Source: Rotaria sordida
Taxonomy: Eukaryota; Rotifera; Eurotatoria; Philodinida; Philodinidae
Direction of reading: 5' to 3'
DNA: 64,000 nucleotides
Assembly (NCBI GenBank): GCA_905250125.1
Contig: CAJNOL010000675.1
Span: 1-64,000, forward strand
Under the pieces are notes generated by a model. That model was not told the origin of the DNA. It worked only from the letters and a program-made list of their open reading frames with translations, and made no database searches. This document shows, piece after piece, positions 1 to 11,142 of this stretch; positions within the stretch are counted from its first letter, which is position 1, and the number at the start of each line of letters is the position of its first letter. A program made the position numbers and the translations under genes.

Positions 1-93
1 GCTCGTGCAGAATATGAAAAAATGCAACGTATTATTCAAGAAAAATTACTTGAAGAACAAAAATCTACTCAAGAGACCAACAACGGCAAATAG
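1..93 (+). CDS. 3' end of an unidentified protein-coding gene (partial)
   Basis: The first 30 codons of the window are open in frame 1 and end in TAG at 91-93. The peptide is charged and helical, rich in Glu, Gln and Lys, and carries the segment EYEKMQRIIQEKLLEEQK, typical of a C-terminal coiled coil; the last ten residues are polar and probably disordered. Codon choice (AAA, GAA, CAA, ATT) matches the other real genes here, and the following 500 bp are clearly non-coding. The start lies outside the window, so the family cannot be named. It could also be the tail of a gene whose last intron lies upstream. Confidence 0.6.
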   Translation, partial: ARAEYEKMQRIIQEKLLEEQKSTQETNNGK

Positions 94-610
94 TCTCAAC
101 CATTCAACCAAAATTATTAAATCTCGGACAGAACATAAGCTTTATTAAGATCTCGTTTATTATCAAGAATACACGTACATCTATGTTCTGTCAATAGTTT
201 TTTTCTTTTTTGTTCAATCATTGTGTAATCTATTCAACTAGTCTCGATTTGTGTTCACTATATTTTATGTTATTTTCATTCAAACTTCCTTATTTAAAAT
301 TTGAAACTATATGAAAAATATATTTAGTGACACGATCAAATTCTTCTATAATGAAGGGCCAAATTTTAATGAAATAATCTAGATGAATATTTCCTGACTA
401 TTCGATAACTTCATTTATTTTCTATGAAATATTTCTCTTGTACTATTTAGTTTATATTCACGAATTTATTATTATTCTCCTTCTTTTTGCATATTTTTCA
501 TTCTAACATAAAGACTGAACAATATTTTATCATAATTATACTTCTTATCATCAAGTTTCTACGTAGGTCATACTGTAAAAATATTGAGATTCATATTATG
601 TTCAGTGATT
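94..610. other. Intergenic AT-rich DNA, nothing recognised
   Basis: This is the 3' flank of the partial gene at the left edge. No ORF with coding character and no repeat or RNA signal was seen. It ends at the first GGGTGT hairpin. Confidence 0.5.
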
Positions 611-650
611 GGGTGTGGGTTTGGAGGAGACCAACACCCACACCCTTTAG
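611..650. repeat. GGGTGT/ACACCC hairpin block 1 (telomere-like, head to head)
   Basis: A short G-rich arm (GGGTGTGGGT) is followed by a purine spacer containing GGAGGAGA and then a C-rich arm (CACCCACACCC), ending in CCCTTTAG. The arms can pair. It is the smallest two-sided member of a family of ten blocks in this window, and it lies about 125 bp from the decayed 3' end of the NHL pseudogene. Confidence 0.7.
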
Positions 651-774
651 AATATAAAAGAATGTTTTTTTCTGAGTTTCCTAGTCGTTTATTTATTGGA
701 TTCGATATTGAATTTTTGTACTCGATCATTATCTCTATCGACGACATAGAGATTGCCATGTCGATCGAATGACA

Positions 775-1300
775 AACCGACGCGTCGATGGAATTTGTTC
801 CGTTGCCACCTGCAACCACTGTTCCTTGAGATTCTCCTCTTCGATATCGTCTCACTACATGTTTTTCAGAGTCAATGACATAGATCGATCCATCGTCATC
901 CATTGTCAAACCCATACAATGGATGTTGGAGATGATTGTTTCTCCACTTGTCCCATTTCGACGAGGCTATCGAACCATTCTTTCATTCCAACAATCGCAG
1001 ATGATGAGACTATCTGTCGCTTTGTCGATAATCACATCTAGTAGGTTAGACAATTGATGAGCCCCATTTCCTTGTTCATTTCCACCGACAACCACCTGGC
1101 CACTTGTCGCATCCCATTTTCATTCCACAATACGGTGATTCAACCAATCAGTGATATAGATTGTTTGATCATCATCTACATACAAACCACCTTGGTTTGG
1201 GTGTTGATTGATTCCATCGCCTAGTCAATTTCCTCCAGCCACAGTGAGACCATTCTGTTGCCATCTAGCATTTGGATGAATGTCAATGGAACTTTCACGT
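775..1300 (-). pseudogene. NHL-repeat (beta-propeller) protein, decayed fragment
   Basis: Reading the minus strand from about 1300 downward gives successive NHL blades in one frame. Recognisable pieces are GLTVAGGN, LYVDDDQTIYITDWLNHRIV, SLIICDCWNERMVR and MGLTMDDDGSIYVIDSE followed by HVVRRYRRGESQGTVVAGG. Each blade shows the typical D..LYV.D..NHRV.. pattern. Three stop codons interrupt the same frame at 1225-1227, 1120-1122 and 967-969; the last two replace a Trp codon expected in the family. Neither a 5' exon nor the rest of the propeller is present, and similarity stops near 775. NHL proteins of this kind are extracellular or scaffold-like binding propellers and are multi-copy in bdelloids. 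This copy is dead. Confidence 0.75.
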
Positions 1301-2399
1301 AATGAATAGACTGAAATAGAGAAAAAGAAGAAAGTAGAATGATAAAATAAGAGAGAAGAGAGAGAGAGAGATATTAGAGAGAGAAAAAAGTGAAAAGTTC
1401 ATTCGAATTTTTTCAAAATCAACATCGTTCCAAGTTTTGGTTCGTTTTCAATTTTTCCTTTCGATATTTAGTTTTCTTGTTTGTTTTTTTCTCAAGAGGG
1501 TGGAACTACCAAAAAAAAAGATTACTTATTTTGTTTTCTTTTCAGTTTTCTTTATTACCTAATTTATCAGAAAATAACTATTGATATATGGTTTTTGTCT
1601 TATACTAGATACATATTATCGATTTACTAATATATAGTTGAAAAAAAAACGTGTTTTTTTCGACTACCTTTGATCTTACATTTGAATTAGTGGTATTCGC
1701 AAAAGATTTTACACGAGATTTTTCGTAGAGTTGAAGTATCTTCAGAGACTGTATGAATCTGTTGAAATGTAGGTCAACCTATAGTAGTTTCTAGTAAATC
1801 ATTGATACAAGTAAATAAAGTTCTTTTTCTTGCTTGAAAAGAGAAATACATAGATCATGGTAGTAATTCTGTTACAAATAATGAACTGTTTTTGTGTACT
1901 CAAAAAGTGAGTACACTCTAGAATCGGTCAGTGTGTCCAGCCGTCCGTCCGACCGTTTACACGATGACTTTTGAAAGAAGAGTCCGATCGCGATGAAGTT
2001 TTCTACACAGTTTCATCTCATTAATATCTCGGTTGAATTCGAAGATGAGAACGATTTGCCGAGCCATTACTGAGTTATTGCAAAAATAGTCATTATTTCC
2101 TATGCTCTCCTATGCGAAGATCGACCTATTCCCGTTGTCGTAAAAAACTCTTCCTATCATACTCAAATAACACCCCAACTATTATATACCATTCGATAGA
2201 GAATTTCACGAGCTACAAAGTGGTATATAAAACATAAAAAAAACAAGAATGCTAAGTCACCTATTGCAAAGATAATTAAACGGAAATACGTTCTGGGTTT
2301 GAGTGTGAATATCAGTGGCAGAAAAAGACATCCACCCACCCTAAATTATCTTTACGAACTAAATACTCGCTTCCACGACAAGAATAAATCACTAAAAAA
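1301..2399. other. Intergenic DNA with GA microsatellite and possible decayed mobile DNA
   Basis: A GA-rich microsatellite lies at about 1350-1385. Around 1900-2150 a relatively GC-rich stretch (with GTCCAGCCGTCCGTCCGACC) looks like decayed mobile DNA, but no ends could be fixed. GTATATAAAAC near 2221 belongs to a motif (GGTATAT near GAATTTCAC) that recurs at about 39.2, 39.95 and 41.95 kb. No gene was recognised. Confidence 0.4.
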
Positions 2400-2514
2400 G
2401 GGTGTTAGTGTGGGTGTGAGTGTGAGTGTGAATGAAGAGAAGACACCCACACCCACACCCATACACACGCACACCCACACCCACACTCACACTCCACACC
2501 CACACCCTTTGTAG
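2400..2514. repeat. GGGTGT/ACACCC hairpin block 2
   Basis: A degenerate GGGTGT/GTGAGT arm of about 35 bp is followed by the purine spacer GAATGAAGAGAAGA and then about 65 bp of ACACCC repeats, ending in CACCCTTTGTAG. The C-rich arm is nearly twice the length of the G-rich arm, so pairing is partial. The purine spacer and the TTTGTAG end recur in other blocks. Confidence 0.8.
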
Positions 2515-5500
2515 TTAACAACAAGCATCGTACATGATGTTTTTGAAATTAGACACTGCCAATGACACAATAAAAATGAAAATTTTTCTAAAAAACTAGA
2601 AACATGTTGGCTTCTAATCCGAACTCTTGTGTAAACAAAGTGCATTTACATGCACTAGAGTTTTCTTGATCTGTTAGTGCCATCGAAAGATTAGCAGAAT
2701 ATTTAGATTATATAGGTCGTACAAGTGAGGAGCACTGTATTTTCATTAACGTCTAAGAATCCTTTGAAAACAACAGCAATCTCTTTCTTATGATTTTTCA
2801 ACTCACAACAAAGCCGTACTTTAAAACCATCATGAAAAAGATCGAATAAATTGAAGACTGTGTTATAAATACGAAAAACACCTAAAAAAAGTTTATCTAT
2901 TGAGTTCTTGATAGTTCTAAAATGTGAAAATCGTATAAAATCAATCTTAGAGCTACAAAATAGAAAGCTATTGCAAAAACGACAAGACATGAAAGTGAAT
3001 GTGTTCCTCTCTCTCTGTTTACTGCAAATATATTCTGAATTCTTTAATTGTATACGTGTTTTTCGTTCCTCTTTATTTGCTTATATGGTGTTGCCGATCA
3101 CTTCTGCTTTGAGTTTATCTTCTTTGTTATTCATCGTTTGTTTAATTTTGATAATCGTTCTCGCATTTATTATTTAAATGTGTAGTATTCAATCATGCGA
3201 TGGTACCAATGACTACAATCAACCAGAAACTTCAATTTTCGAAATCCATTTCTAAATTATATGCATATTTGCGTAGAATCAATCAATTATGAACAAGTTT
3301 AGTGAGCAATTATTTATTTTAATTTAATGTGTCTTTTCCAATAAAATATATACCATGTATACTATAATTCATTATTATCCTAGCTCTTATATCACACTCC
3401 CAATGAGAATAGAACTTCTCAGATTTTACGTGTTGAAGTTATTCACACGATATTTCAATAATCACATGCAAAGGCATCATCATGAGATTATATGTTAAAT
3501 AATTGTCTCTTCTAAAAAATTAATCATAAAGTTCATTTATTATGTTCACAATGTTAGTGTTCTTAAATGTAATTTGGAAAAAAAACTAATCATTGAGCAA
3601 TGAAAAAAGTTAGAACACAAAGAAAAAAAAAGAACATAAAAAAATAGAATTAAAAAATTAAAGTCATTATGATAAAGCGTAGTAGGATAGCTAGTTGATT
3701 AAATTGATTTTTCATCAACAAAAGCTATTTTTAAGTTAAAACAGAATAAAAGAAACAACACAAGAAAAATAAAATATCTCAATGGCATTACATAGAAGAA
3801 AAATAAAATGGTTATCAAATAGTAGTGTTTATATTGTCATCAGTAGATACAGAATTAACTCAACATTGACAAGAAGCAAAAATTATGTGCAAAAAGAAGG
3901 TCTTAGGTATGGACAGAATGTTCACTTTTTATTTGATGTAATTGTTCGTATCAAGCCTTGGTTGCTATTTATCCTGATAACGTTAATCAAAAGTCTTTTA
4001 CACGAATTTTTTAATGTTATAACTATTCTAGTCTCCTGTACAAAAATAATCACTGTAAAATCCAGTTACAGTTCTTTGCTTAGAAACATTTGGCAAAGTA
4101 ATTTTTTAATTAAAAAGACAATATCTCATCCACGAAGCTTACCAGCCATATTTCTTGGTCCAAAACAAATTTGAGAAAGAAGAAAAATCAAACATCTCTA
4201 AAGAATTCTTACAACTTGGCATGTGTTGCTTCTTTTGAGAGAGACTAAATAATTTGATTATTCTCATTATATCACTGAGTCACAGCTTTAGAAAATGCCA
4301 TTTTAAATACTTGTATGATTAGTTTTATAACCTTTATAATTTTCATATAATATAAACAAAACAAGTAATGGTACTTGATATAAAGAATTTTCTTCGAATC
4401 ATTGATTTGGCTGGAAACTTAAAGACAGCTCTAAAAATACGTTCCTTAATTATCTCACATACGTTCTGATGGCAGTTGTTTGTTCAAAGAAAAAATGCAG
4501 TACAAATGTGAAGCTCAACAATGTCATATGTGATCGATCGATCTTTTGACTATCAAAATAAACGAAGTTAGTATTTTACAAGAACTACAAGAACAAAGAG
4601 AAAATAAAATCTATTCTCATCTGACTTTGCTTGCAGATGAGAGTCTGTCGCATTGCTACTACACTTCTCGAAAGACTTCATATCAATCATCTTGACATTT
4701 CTATCCAATCCAAAGCATGTTGTCTATGAAATTTCCATAGGTTAAGTTTCATCTATTAAGTAGAAGTGTATGTTTTATTTTATAATAAACATTTCAATCG
4801 AGTATTTTGCTGACTCCAATTTATGCCTATTAGAACAAGAGAATAATAAAAAATTGATGACAAAAGACTATCATGTACTTTTCTCGTTTCTGTTTCATAA
4901 AGAAGTAAATAAGTTGTGCGTTGATCTTCTTCGATTATCAGCAAATTACATGTGTCAAAACAAGGCTTATTTTCTTCTTTCAGCAATCCATAATACACAG
5001 GCTTAAATCATATTCAATCTACATTTAGTGATTTCTTTCTCAGGTTTCAAGTTGAATAAATATCATTTTGTGAATAGTAGATGTCAAAGAGATAAGACAT
5101 AGCAATACATACAGGGTCGTCTAAAAGTAATTGAACAATCTTTTATTACAAATCAATTTTAATAAATACTATGTAGAACACTGCGATTTTTTATCACTGG
5201 AAAGATGAAATGGAGACGTATCCTATAAAAATTTTTTTCTAAAATTCTTAAGTTTTCTGGATCAATTCTGTAACAAAATTGTTAGAAAAAAGGATTTCTT
5301 ATAAAATAAGAAAAAACATACAAGTGTTATTTTTTTAGAAAGGTTAATAGAAAAATTGGCTCAAAGTTTCTAGCATGATATCTATAACTTGTGAACGAGT
5401 AATTTTCAAAACCAATTGTTCAAATGAACACATGAAAAGTTTAGTAAAGCCATCCTACAGAATATGTAGGTTCTTGAAAAACTAAATAAAAATATCGTAA

Positions 5501-6300
5501 ACTATTAGACTCGATATCTCTTCATTTTCTCTTTTGAACAGTAAAAAATCATACTTCTTGCTCTTGTTCCTATTAAAAGTTATTCTCAATCAAAAACTGT
5601 CCAGTTACCTCTGGGCTCCCTCTGTAGATATACTAGCCATACAGTAGTAGAACGATAAAGACAAACAAGTAAACTTGAATTGGGATTAGATGACCTTTGT
5701 GATCTTAAGTGCAAAAAAACAACGCTTTCTATGTTATTCATTCAATCCAATCATTCGATCAGAGTCTTGCTTAGAGATGCCATGTTTCAAACAGTTTTTA
5801 TTAAATAGACACATATTTTTGAGAGTCACAGTTGTTTTCTAAACAATCTCACTAAATCGATCAGTTTGTTATTTTATTAAATGATATACTGATCGCCTGA
5901 AATATTAAAAGATAAACAAGTGATCAACAGATCAAGTTTTTTTTATAGCTATTCAGAGTGAAAAATTTGAAGATTGATATGTTCCTCGCCTGCATTCAAA
6001 GAGTTTCAGGCGCTTTTCTTTCTAACTACCAGCTAATATACAATTAATCATTCTGTTTCATTGAGACTGTATGCTATATGAGTCATAGAATGCAAGTTGG
6101 AGAGAAGAAAAAAAATAAGTTTTGTTTTCAACCGTCATAGATTATCTTTCTCATGTTTTTTTCATTTTCCCCTGTATTGAATTTCCTACGATGTACAAGC
6201 ACTGAAACACAAAATCCAAAATGACGTATTATCATTTCCTAACCTTTTGCGTTCTAATCAAAATGACACGACATAATAAACATGTTCTCATGATTATTAA
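2515..6300. other. Intergenic AT-rich stretch, no supported gene
   Basis: Several open frames of 70-130 codons occur (for example plus strand 3782-4174), but they lack recognisable domains and have the composition of random AT-rich DNA. A sequence near 5114 (ACAGGGTCGTCTAAAAGTAA) resembles the terminal region of a Tc1-type element, without a partner end being found. Nothing else was recognised. Confidence 0.4.
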
Positions 6301-6307
6301 ACGTTTA

Positions 6308-6317
6308 CTATATAAAT
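6308..6317 (+). promoter_or_regulatory. TATA box of the small secreted-protein gene
   Basis: ACTATATAAATAC begins at about 6307, some 70 bp before the ATG at 6380. This matches the layout seen at the epimerase gene (TATA about 70 bp before its ATG). Confidence 0.6.
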
Positions 6318-6379
6318 ACAAAGAGAATTAGTATAGAAAAGTGTATTCTTCCTCAATATATCAATAAAATCTAATAACA

Positions 6380-6874
6380 ATGTCACGAACAACAATATGC
6401 TTAGTATCTTCTTTGGTTATTCTTGTTGCTTTGAATAGCAGTCATGCTTGGAACTTTGGCAACATGGACCAAATTGCACAATCTTTTCTTCAACGACATG
6501 GAATGCAAGCATCAGGTAATGGTAATGGTGGCCACGGAAAATTTGCCATAACATCTTGTGTCAGTGCTGCATCTACTGGTAATTATATGGCATGTGTCGG
6601 TCAGTTGGCTCATAAAATTTGGACTTTACATAATTGGAGTGAAGATACACCGATTACACTTTGTGGTATGCAATGCATTGGCAATCTTAAAGGACGTATT
6701 TCAAAGTTGAAATGGAAATGGGATGCTAAATTTCGATGTGATGGTAAAGCACCAGGTATCTAAGGACATGATACAAAACAGAGTCGAAATGGAGCTATGT
6801 AATGGGCTATCCAAGACTTTCTCTCGAAAGCATTTGCATCGGGCAGTATTTCTGTTGAAGATTTTCAATGTTAA
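6380..6874 (+). CDS. Small secreted cysteine-containing protein (one probable 60-nt intron, or two in-frame stops)
   Basis: The ATG at 6380 opens a classical signal peptide (TICLVSSLVILVALNSSHA, cleavage near residue 23). A Gly/Asn-rich linker and a domain with cysteines near residues 60, 72, 95, 99 and 120 follow. The uninterrupted frame stops at TAA 6761-6763 (127 aa). The same frame beyond it still reads as protein up to a terminal Cys and TAA at 6872-6874, interrupted by a second TAA. Removing a GT-AG intron at 6756-6815 (60 nt, phase 1) deletes both stops and gives 144 aa with a sixth mature cysteine, so three disulfides are possible. The intron size fits this genome, but its acceptor (TATCCAAG) is weak, so two nonsense mutations or readthrough remain alternatives. 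AATAAA follows at 6961. I do not recognise the family. Confidence 0.7.
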
Positions 6875-6960
6875 ATTATAATAGTTATATTTTATTTCAT
6901 TTTTTTCTTATCAGTGTGACCATCATAATCTGAAAATTCGATTCTCTTTTAACGTTTTCT

Positions 6961-6966
6961 AATAAA
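6961..6966 (+). terminator. Polyadenylation signal AATAAA
   Basis: This canonical hexamer lies 87 bp after the distal stop of the secreted-protein gene and about 200 bp after the proximal stop. The spacing fits the longer (spliced) model better. Confidence 0.5.
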
Positions 6967-8169
6967 ACAATTCATCTTGAAGTAGTCGACTTGAGAGCAT
7001 CAAGACAGAAATAAATCGGGTACTTTATGAAGTACCAAAGTCTAGTGAAAGACAGAAAGTGTGATTGAGTGTCTTCTCCAAGTACTTCTCATTTATGAAC
7101 AAGGCGAAAATGAACTCGAAGTACAATAAAATTGGTTCTAAATTTAAAATTGAGCTGAAGTTGATAACGCGTATTTAGGTAAGTATTGACAAGTTAATTT
7201 GTTTTATTTTCTTAATAAAGTGATACTCTTAATGCACGAAGGATTGATCATCTAGCTAGAGTTAGCTCAGAAGAAATGTAATCGAGGTCAAAGTAAGGTT
7301 TCAACAAGGTTTTATGAAAGTGAATAATAGTAATTCAATATATATATAGTATTAAATAAAGTTATGTTGTGTGTGTGAAAACATGACGCTCATCAGTACT
7401 CATATTTCAACGTAGTTGTTATTTGCGAAACATCACTTTCTGAATTTTTGTTTTGTACATGAATCCTATTGCAACTTGGCTAGATAGTGTCGATTCGATG
7501 TTGGATTCTCTATTATGACGACGATTCGATTGTGTTTTGAAATTCTGAAAAACTACTTGACATTTATAGTAACAATGGTATCAAGAGAACTGTTGTAGTA
7601 AACATTAGGTAGCAAGGCCATTGAAGACACAAGTTTTATTAAAATCGATATAAATTCTGAAAATAAAAATCATGAGAAATTTAAAATATAAGATTATTGT
7701 CTATTCGGATAATTTTAATTAAAAACAAGCATTAGAATTGTGTCGAGCAGATTCGGAATTTTGATTTTATGTTTGCCAATGGAAAAACAAGAGATGTGCG
7801 TTGGCATTCGACAATAGTGATCACTCATCATAATATGTTTTGATCAAAGGTTTTTGTTCACATATTCAATCGTTCTAGAAATTGATTGATTAAGCGGCAT
7901 AATGGTTCATTGTGTTTGTTTTAAAACCATTTCATACTTAGTTTACGATAGTATGAAAATTGTTTCTGTTAATTTTTTGGTTTTCATGATGATAGATAAC
8001 TTCTTGTCTGATAATATTCCTGTCATTTTCAAAATAGACAAGAAAATTTCATCGATGATTCGGTCGATTTGGTTTTGAATATTTTGTGTATTTACATGCT
8101 ATCTTTATTATTTGCTAAGAGTGAGTAACAAACAAGTAAAGACAGAGAAAAAAAGAACTAGAGGGAGGA
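6967..8169. other. Intergenic AT-rich DNA, nothing recognised
   Basis: No ORF with coding character was seen. There are short AT runs such as a TATATATA stretch near 7341. Confidence 0.4.
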
Positions 8170-8235
8170 TGGGTGTGGGTGTGGGTTTGGGAGTGAGCTG
8201 AAGTCTCCTGTTCTTTCTCACCTACACCCATACCC
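8170..8235. repeat. GGGTGT/ACACCC hairpin block 3
   Basis: The block is GGGTGTGGGTGTGGG, a spacer with a pyrimidine run (TCCTGTTCTTTCTC), then CTACACCCATACCC and TTTAA. The spacer also contains CTGAAGTCTC, resembling the inner end of the decamer elements nearby. The right edge coincides with the first readable codon of the truncated transposase at 8241. Confidence 0.8.
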
Positions 8236-8240
8236 TTTAA

Positions 8241-8618
8241 ATCGAAAATTACGAAAATTGTAAGACATATGGAAATAAAATGTTCGGTGATGACTGGACA
8301 TTTCAGCAGGACAATGCAACACCACATACCCATCATTTAACACAAAAATAGTGCAATGATAAAAATAATTTATCGTCATTTATGAGCATAGAACGTTGGT
8401 CTGCCAATAGTCCAGATTTGAATCCTTTGGACTATTGTATATGGAATGAGCTCGTGCAGGCACTGGGCTGGAATAAAGTCAAAACGAAATTGAAATTAAT
8501 AGCTGAATTAAAACGAGCTGTGACAAAAGTTGCAACAGATGTTGTTGTGCAAAATGTAGAGGATTTTAGCAAACGAATGTGTCGTGTATTGCAAAATGAT
8601 GGTGATTATTTACGTTAA
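8241..8618 (+). pseudogene. Tc1/mariner transposase, C-terminal fragment
   Basis: The plus-strand frame from 8241 reads through a QQDNATPHT block, where D is the second catalytic Asp of the DDE/DDD domain. It continues through WSANSPDLNPLDYCIWNEL, which carries the third catalytic position in the SPDLNPLDY motif, and runs to TAA at 8616-8618. TAG at 8349-8351 interrupts the frame. The N-terminal DNA-binding domain and the first catalytic Asp are missing: coding sequence stops dead at hairpin block 3. A complete mariner transposase is about 340 aa; about 125 codons remain. The element is therefore inactive. Confidence 0.85.
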
Positions 8619-8750
8619 ACAAAATATTGTCATTTTGTAGAGCGTTTCATGGAGCATCTTTGGGTAAAAAAATAAAGTTCAGAAAATAAAGCCTTATTCG
8701 AGATATGAGTGAAAAATAAAGTGACCGATTATTTCTCGACCACCCGTTAG
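8619..8750 (+). mobile_element. 3' terminal region of the mariner copy
   Basis: Downstream of the transposase fragment, the stretch with ATTCGAGATATGAGTGA followed by AAAGTGACCGATTA and GACCACCC is repeated with changes at about 39,990-40,064 (ATTCGAGATATAAGCGA, AAAGTGACCAATCA, GACCACCC). I take it as the transposon end. The ending CGACCACCC is the probable terminal inverted repeat. Confidence 0.55.
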
Positions 8751-8857
8751 CTAAGGGGCAATAGTGCTTAGCCCTAAAGCGGCAGCTCATAACTCGCTCA
8801 TAAGCCATAGAAATCGTGGTCACAAAGTAGAAAGTATATGTAAAACCTATGAAATAC

Positions 8858-8942
8858 CCAAAGGGAAAACAACTGATTTAAATCAGCTGAAAATCAAAAT
8901 TAAATCACATAAGTCACCTTAAATCATTTTAACTCACAATGG
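8858..8942. repeat. TTAAATCA-cored short element
   Basis: It begins CCCAAAGGGAAAACAAC, then carries degenerate repeats of TTAAATCA/TTAAATCACC. The mirror version at 12,711-12,780 ends in the complementary GCTGTTTCCCCTTG. The termini resemble those of the GACTTCA elements; only the core differs. Confidence 0.5.
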
Positions 8943-9434
8943 AACTGTTTGTACTGGTACATGAGTTGACTGACCATGTTCAAGTCAAATTATCATTCTC
9001 ACCATTAAATTAACGAATTTAAAATATTATGTGCCCATAGCAATTACAGATCGAGATATTCGATTTTTATAGATATTCACCATTTTCGTATAGGAACATT
9101 ATTATATGAAAATTAGTCATATTCAATTTTTTTATACAAGCATTGGATTTTGGGGCAAGTAAGTTTTTTAATGTTGTTTTGATAAAAAATTGTCAACTTT
9201 CCCCTAGTATGGTATTAGTAAATTTTCAGAAGAAGCTGAACCTAATGTTATCGATAAATTCCAACAAGATTTAAAAAAACTTACTTGCCGTAAAACTCAA
9301 TGCTTGTATAAAAAATTGAATATCTGGATCTATGATTGCTATGGGCACATAATATTTTAAATTTGTTAATTTGATGATGAGAATGATAGTTTAACTTGAA
9401 CATGATCAGTCAACTCGCGTACCAGTACAGACGG
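8943..9434. repeat. Imperfect inverted repeat (about 0.49 kb)
   Basis: The left arm, from GTACTGGTACATGAGTTGAC through ATTATGTGCCCATAGCAAT to ACAAGCATTG (about 8950-9150), returns in reverse complement at about 9262-9427. The left arm carries roughly 70 extra bp in its middle. The loop holds nothing recognised. The arms are too diverged to be a recent insertion. Confidence 0.6.
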
Positions 9435-9473
9435 TTTCGCTGTGAGTGAATGTGCAGAAAGGAGAATCTAAAA

Positions 9474-9959
9474 CAAGGGGGAACAGCGGACTTCAAGACT
9501 TCAAAAGACTTCAACAGACTTCATCAGACTTCAGCCGCTGTGACTTCATATTTTCACAAGACTTCGAAAGACTTCTAAAGACTTCTGAGGACTTCATATG
9601 ACTTCAAATGACTTCGCAAGACTTCATAAGACTTCGTATGACTTCATGGGACTTCATGGGACTTCAAAAGACTTCCAAAGACTTCTTTAGACTTCACAGA
9701 CTTCGTGAGACTTCACGGACTTCATGAGACTTCACGGGACTTCAGAGACTTTGTAGGACTTCTTGAGTCTTTATAAGACTTCATCAGACTTCATAAGACT
9801 TCACAAGACTTTATAGAACTTCACAAGACTTCACAAGACTTCATAAGACTTCACAAGACTTCACAGGACTTCAAGAGGCAGATTCCATGCGTATCAAAAA
9901 ACCTCATAGAAATTACATGAAACCTCTATAACATGCAAAAAAACAAAACTTATCAAATA
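9474..9959. repeat. GACTTCA decamer element A
   Basis: After the terminus CAAGGGGGAACAGCGG come about 40 degenerate copies of a roughly 10-bp unit (GAGACTTCAT), ending in CACAGGACTTCAAGAGGC. The following 85 bp (from AGATTCCATGCGTATCAAAA to about 9959) are repeated after element B, so A and B arose by segmental duplication. Confidence 0.8.
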
Positions 9960-10119
9960 GTAGGGATGTCATTTATCGTTTACTTTATAATAAATATAAA
10001 TTATTTATCATTTAATTTACGCGTAAATTAAATGGAAAATAAATATAAATTGACACCCTTATTCATAACAGAGTAACTAGTGTCTTCCGAGAACCACGAA
10101 CAGGAATGATATTGAAAAT

Positions 10120-10262
10120 TGATTGGTCCCAAAAGTCTGTTTTGTGGAACTCACGTATATTTTCGAAGAAAATAGTGAGTGTAAGTTTTCAGTTCGAGGT
10201 TTGGCGTCTCCCCCTCCCCCCACCCCATTACGGACACTTAGCAACGGAGAAAGAGAACGTTA
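10120..10262. repeat. End of a GTGGAACTCAC-type inverted-repeat element
   Basis: The terminus GTGGAACTCACGTATATTTT is followed by CGAAGAAAATAGTGAGTGTA and a C-rich stretch with ATTACGGACAC. The same terminus recurs at 15,180, 15,790 (reverse), 37,880 and 38,100 (reverse). The decamer element B starts at its right edge. The ATTACAGAC core seen at 11,810-11,910 may be the other half of the same element, split by B and C. Confidence 0.55.
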
Positions 10263-10266
10263 CAGA

Positions 10267-10838
10267 CAAGGGGGAAACAGCGGACTTCAAGACTTCAAGA
10301 CTTCAAAAGACTTCAAAAGACTTCAACAGACTTCAACTGCAGTGACTTCATATTTTCACAAGACTTCAAAAGAGTTCTAAAGAGTTCTGAAGACTTCATA
10401 GGACTCCAAATGACTTCACAAGACTTTATAAGACTTCGTATGACTTCATGAGACTTCATGAGACTTCAAAAGACTTCGTTAGACTTCACAGACTTCGTGA
10501 GACTTCACGGACTTCATGAGACTTCATGGATTTCATGAGACTTCAGAGACTTTGTAGGACTTCTTGAGACTTTATAAGACTTCATAAGACTTCATAAGAC
10601 TTCACAAGACTTCAAGAGACTTCATGAGACTTCATTAGAATTCAAGAGGCTTCAAGAGACTTCATGAGACTTCAAGAGACTTCAAGAGACTTCATGAGAC
10701 TTCATGAGACTTCATGAGACTTCATGAGACTTCACAAGACTTCACAGGACTTCAAGAGGCAGATTCCATGCGTATCAAAAAACCTTATAGAAATTACATG
10801 AAACTTCTATAACATGCAAAAAACAAAACTTATCATAT
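10267..10838. repeat. GACTTCA decamer element B
   Basis: It starts CAAGGGGGAAACAGCGG and carries about 48 decamers (mostly GAGACTTCAT or AAGACTTCAC). It ends in the same 3' flank as element A (AGATTCCATGCGTATCAAAA). Confidence 0.8.
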
Positions 10839-10914
10839 AGAGATTACAAAAGTGTTTCTTGTTTCTGAGAATTGTTTCTCGCAGTATATCTATATCTAGA
10901 ATAAAGATGTGACA

Positions 10915-11142
10915 ATGACACAAAGCGTTGATGAAATTAAAACAGAGAAAATAAACTTTACTGGTATGCGTATGTTTGATTCGATTAATCCAGCATTGGA
11001 AAACTCCTATTCTCAGGTGCAAATAAATAACAAGACTAAATTTATACACAAGCAAACGACTAGTTGGTTATTGACCGACGAAGCTAGCCGTTTATCGGCT
11101 GATAGATTATCACGAGTGATAGAAATAAACAAAAAGGAATAA
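10915..11142 (+). CDS. Possible small ORF of unknown function between decamer arrays
   Basis: The ATG at 10915 opens a 75-codon frame ending in TAA at 11140-11142. Its sequence is mixed and hydrophilic (for example TTSWLLTDEASRLSADRLSR), with no low-complexity bias and balanced codons, unlike the chance ORFs nearby. No domain is recognised. The C-terminal part reads like a short helical DNA- or protein-binding segment, and it could be the first exon of a longer, possibly transposon-derived, protein. Decamer arrays lie on both sides (ending at 10,765 and starting at 11,398). No TATA box is obvious. Confidence 0.35.
   Translation: MTQSVDEIKTEKINFTGMRMFDSINPALENSYSQVQINNKTKFIHKQTTSWLLTDEASRLSADRLSRVIEINKKE

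Noticed and set aside
3782..4174. 130-codon plus-strand ORF
   Set aside because: No recognisable domain, no promoter or splice context, and the Ile/Phe/Ser/Lys bias of translated AT-rich DNA. It was kept only as a remark in the intergenic entry.
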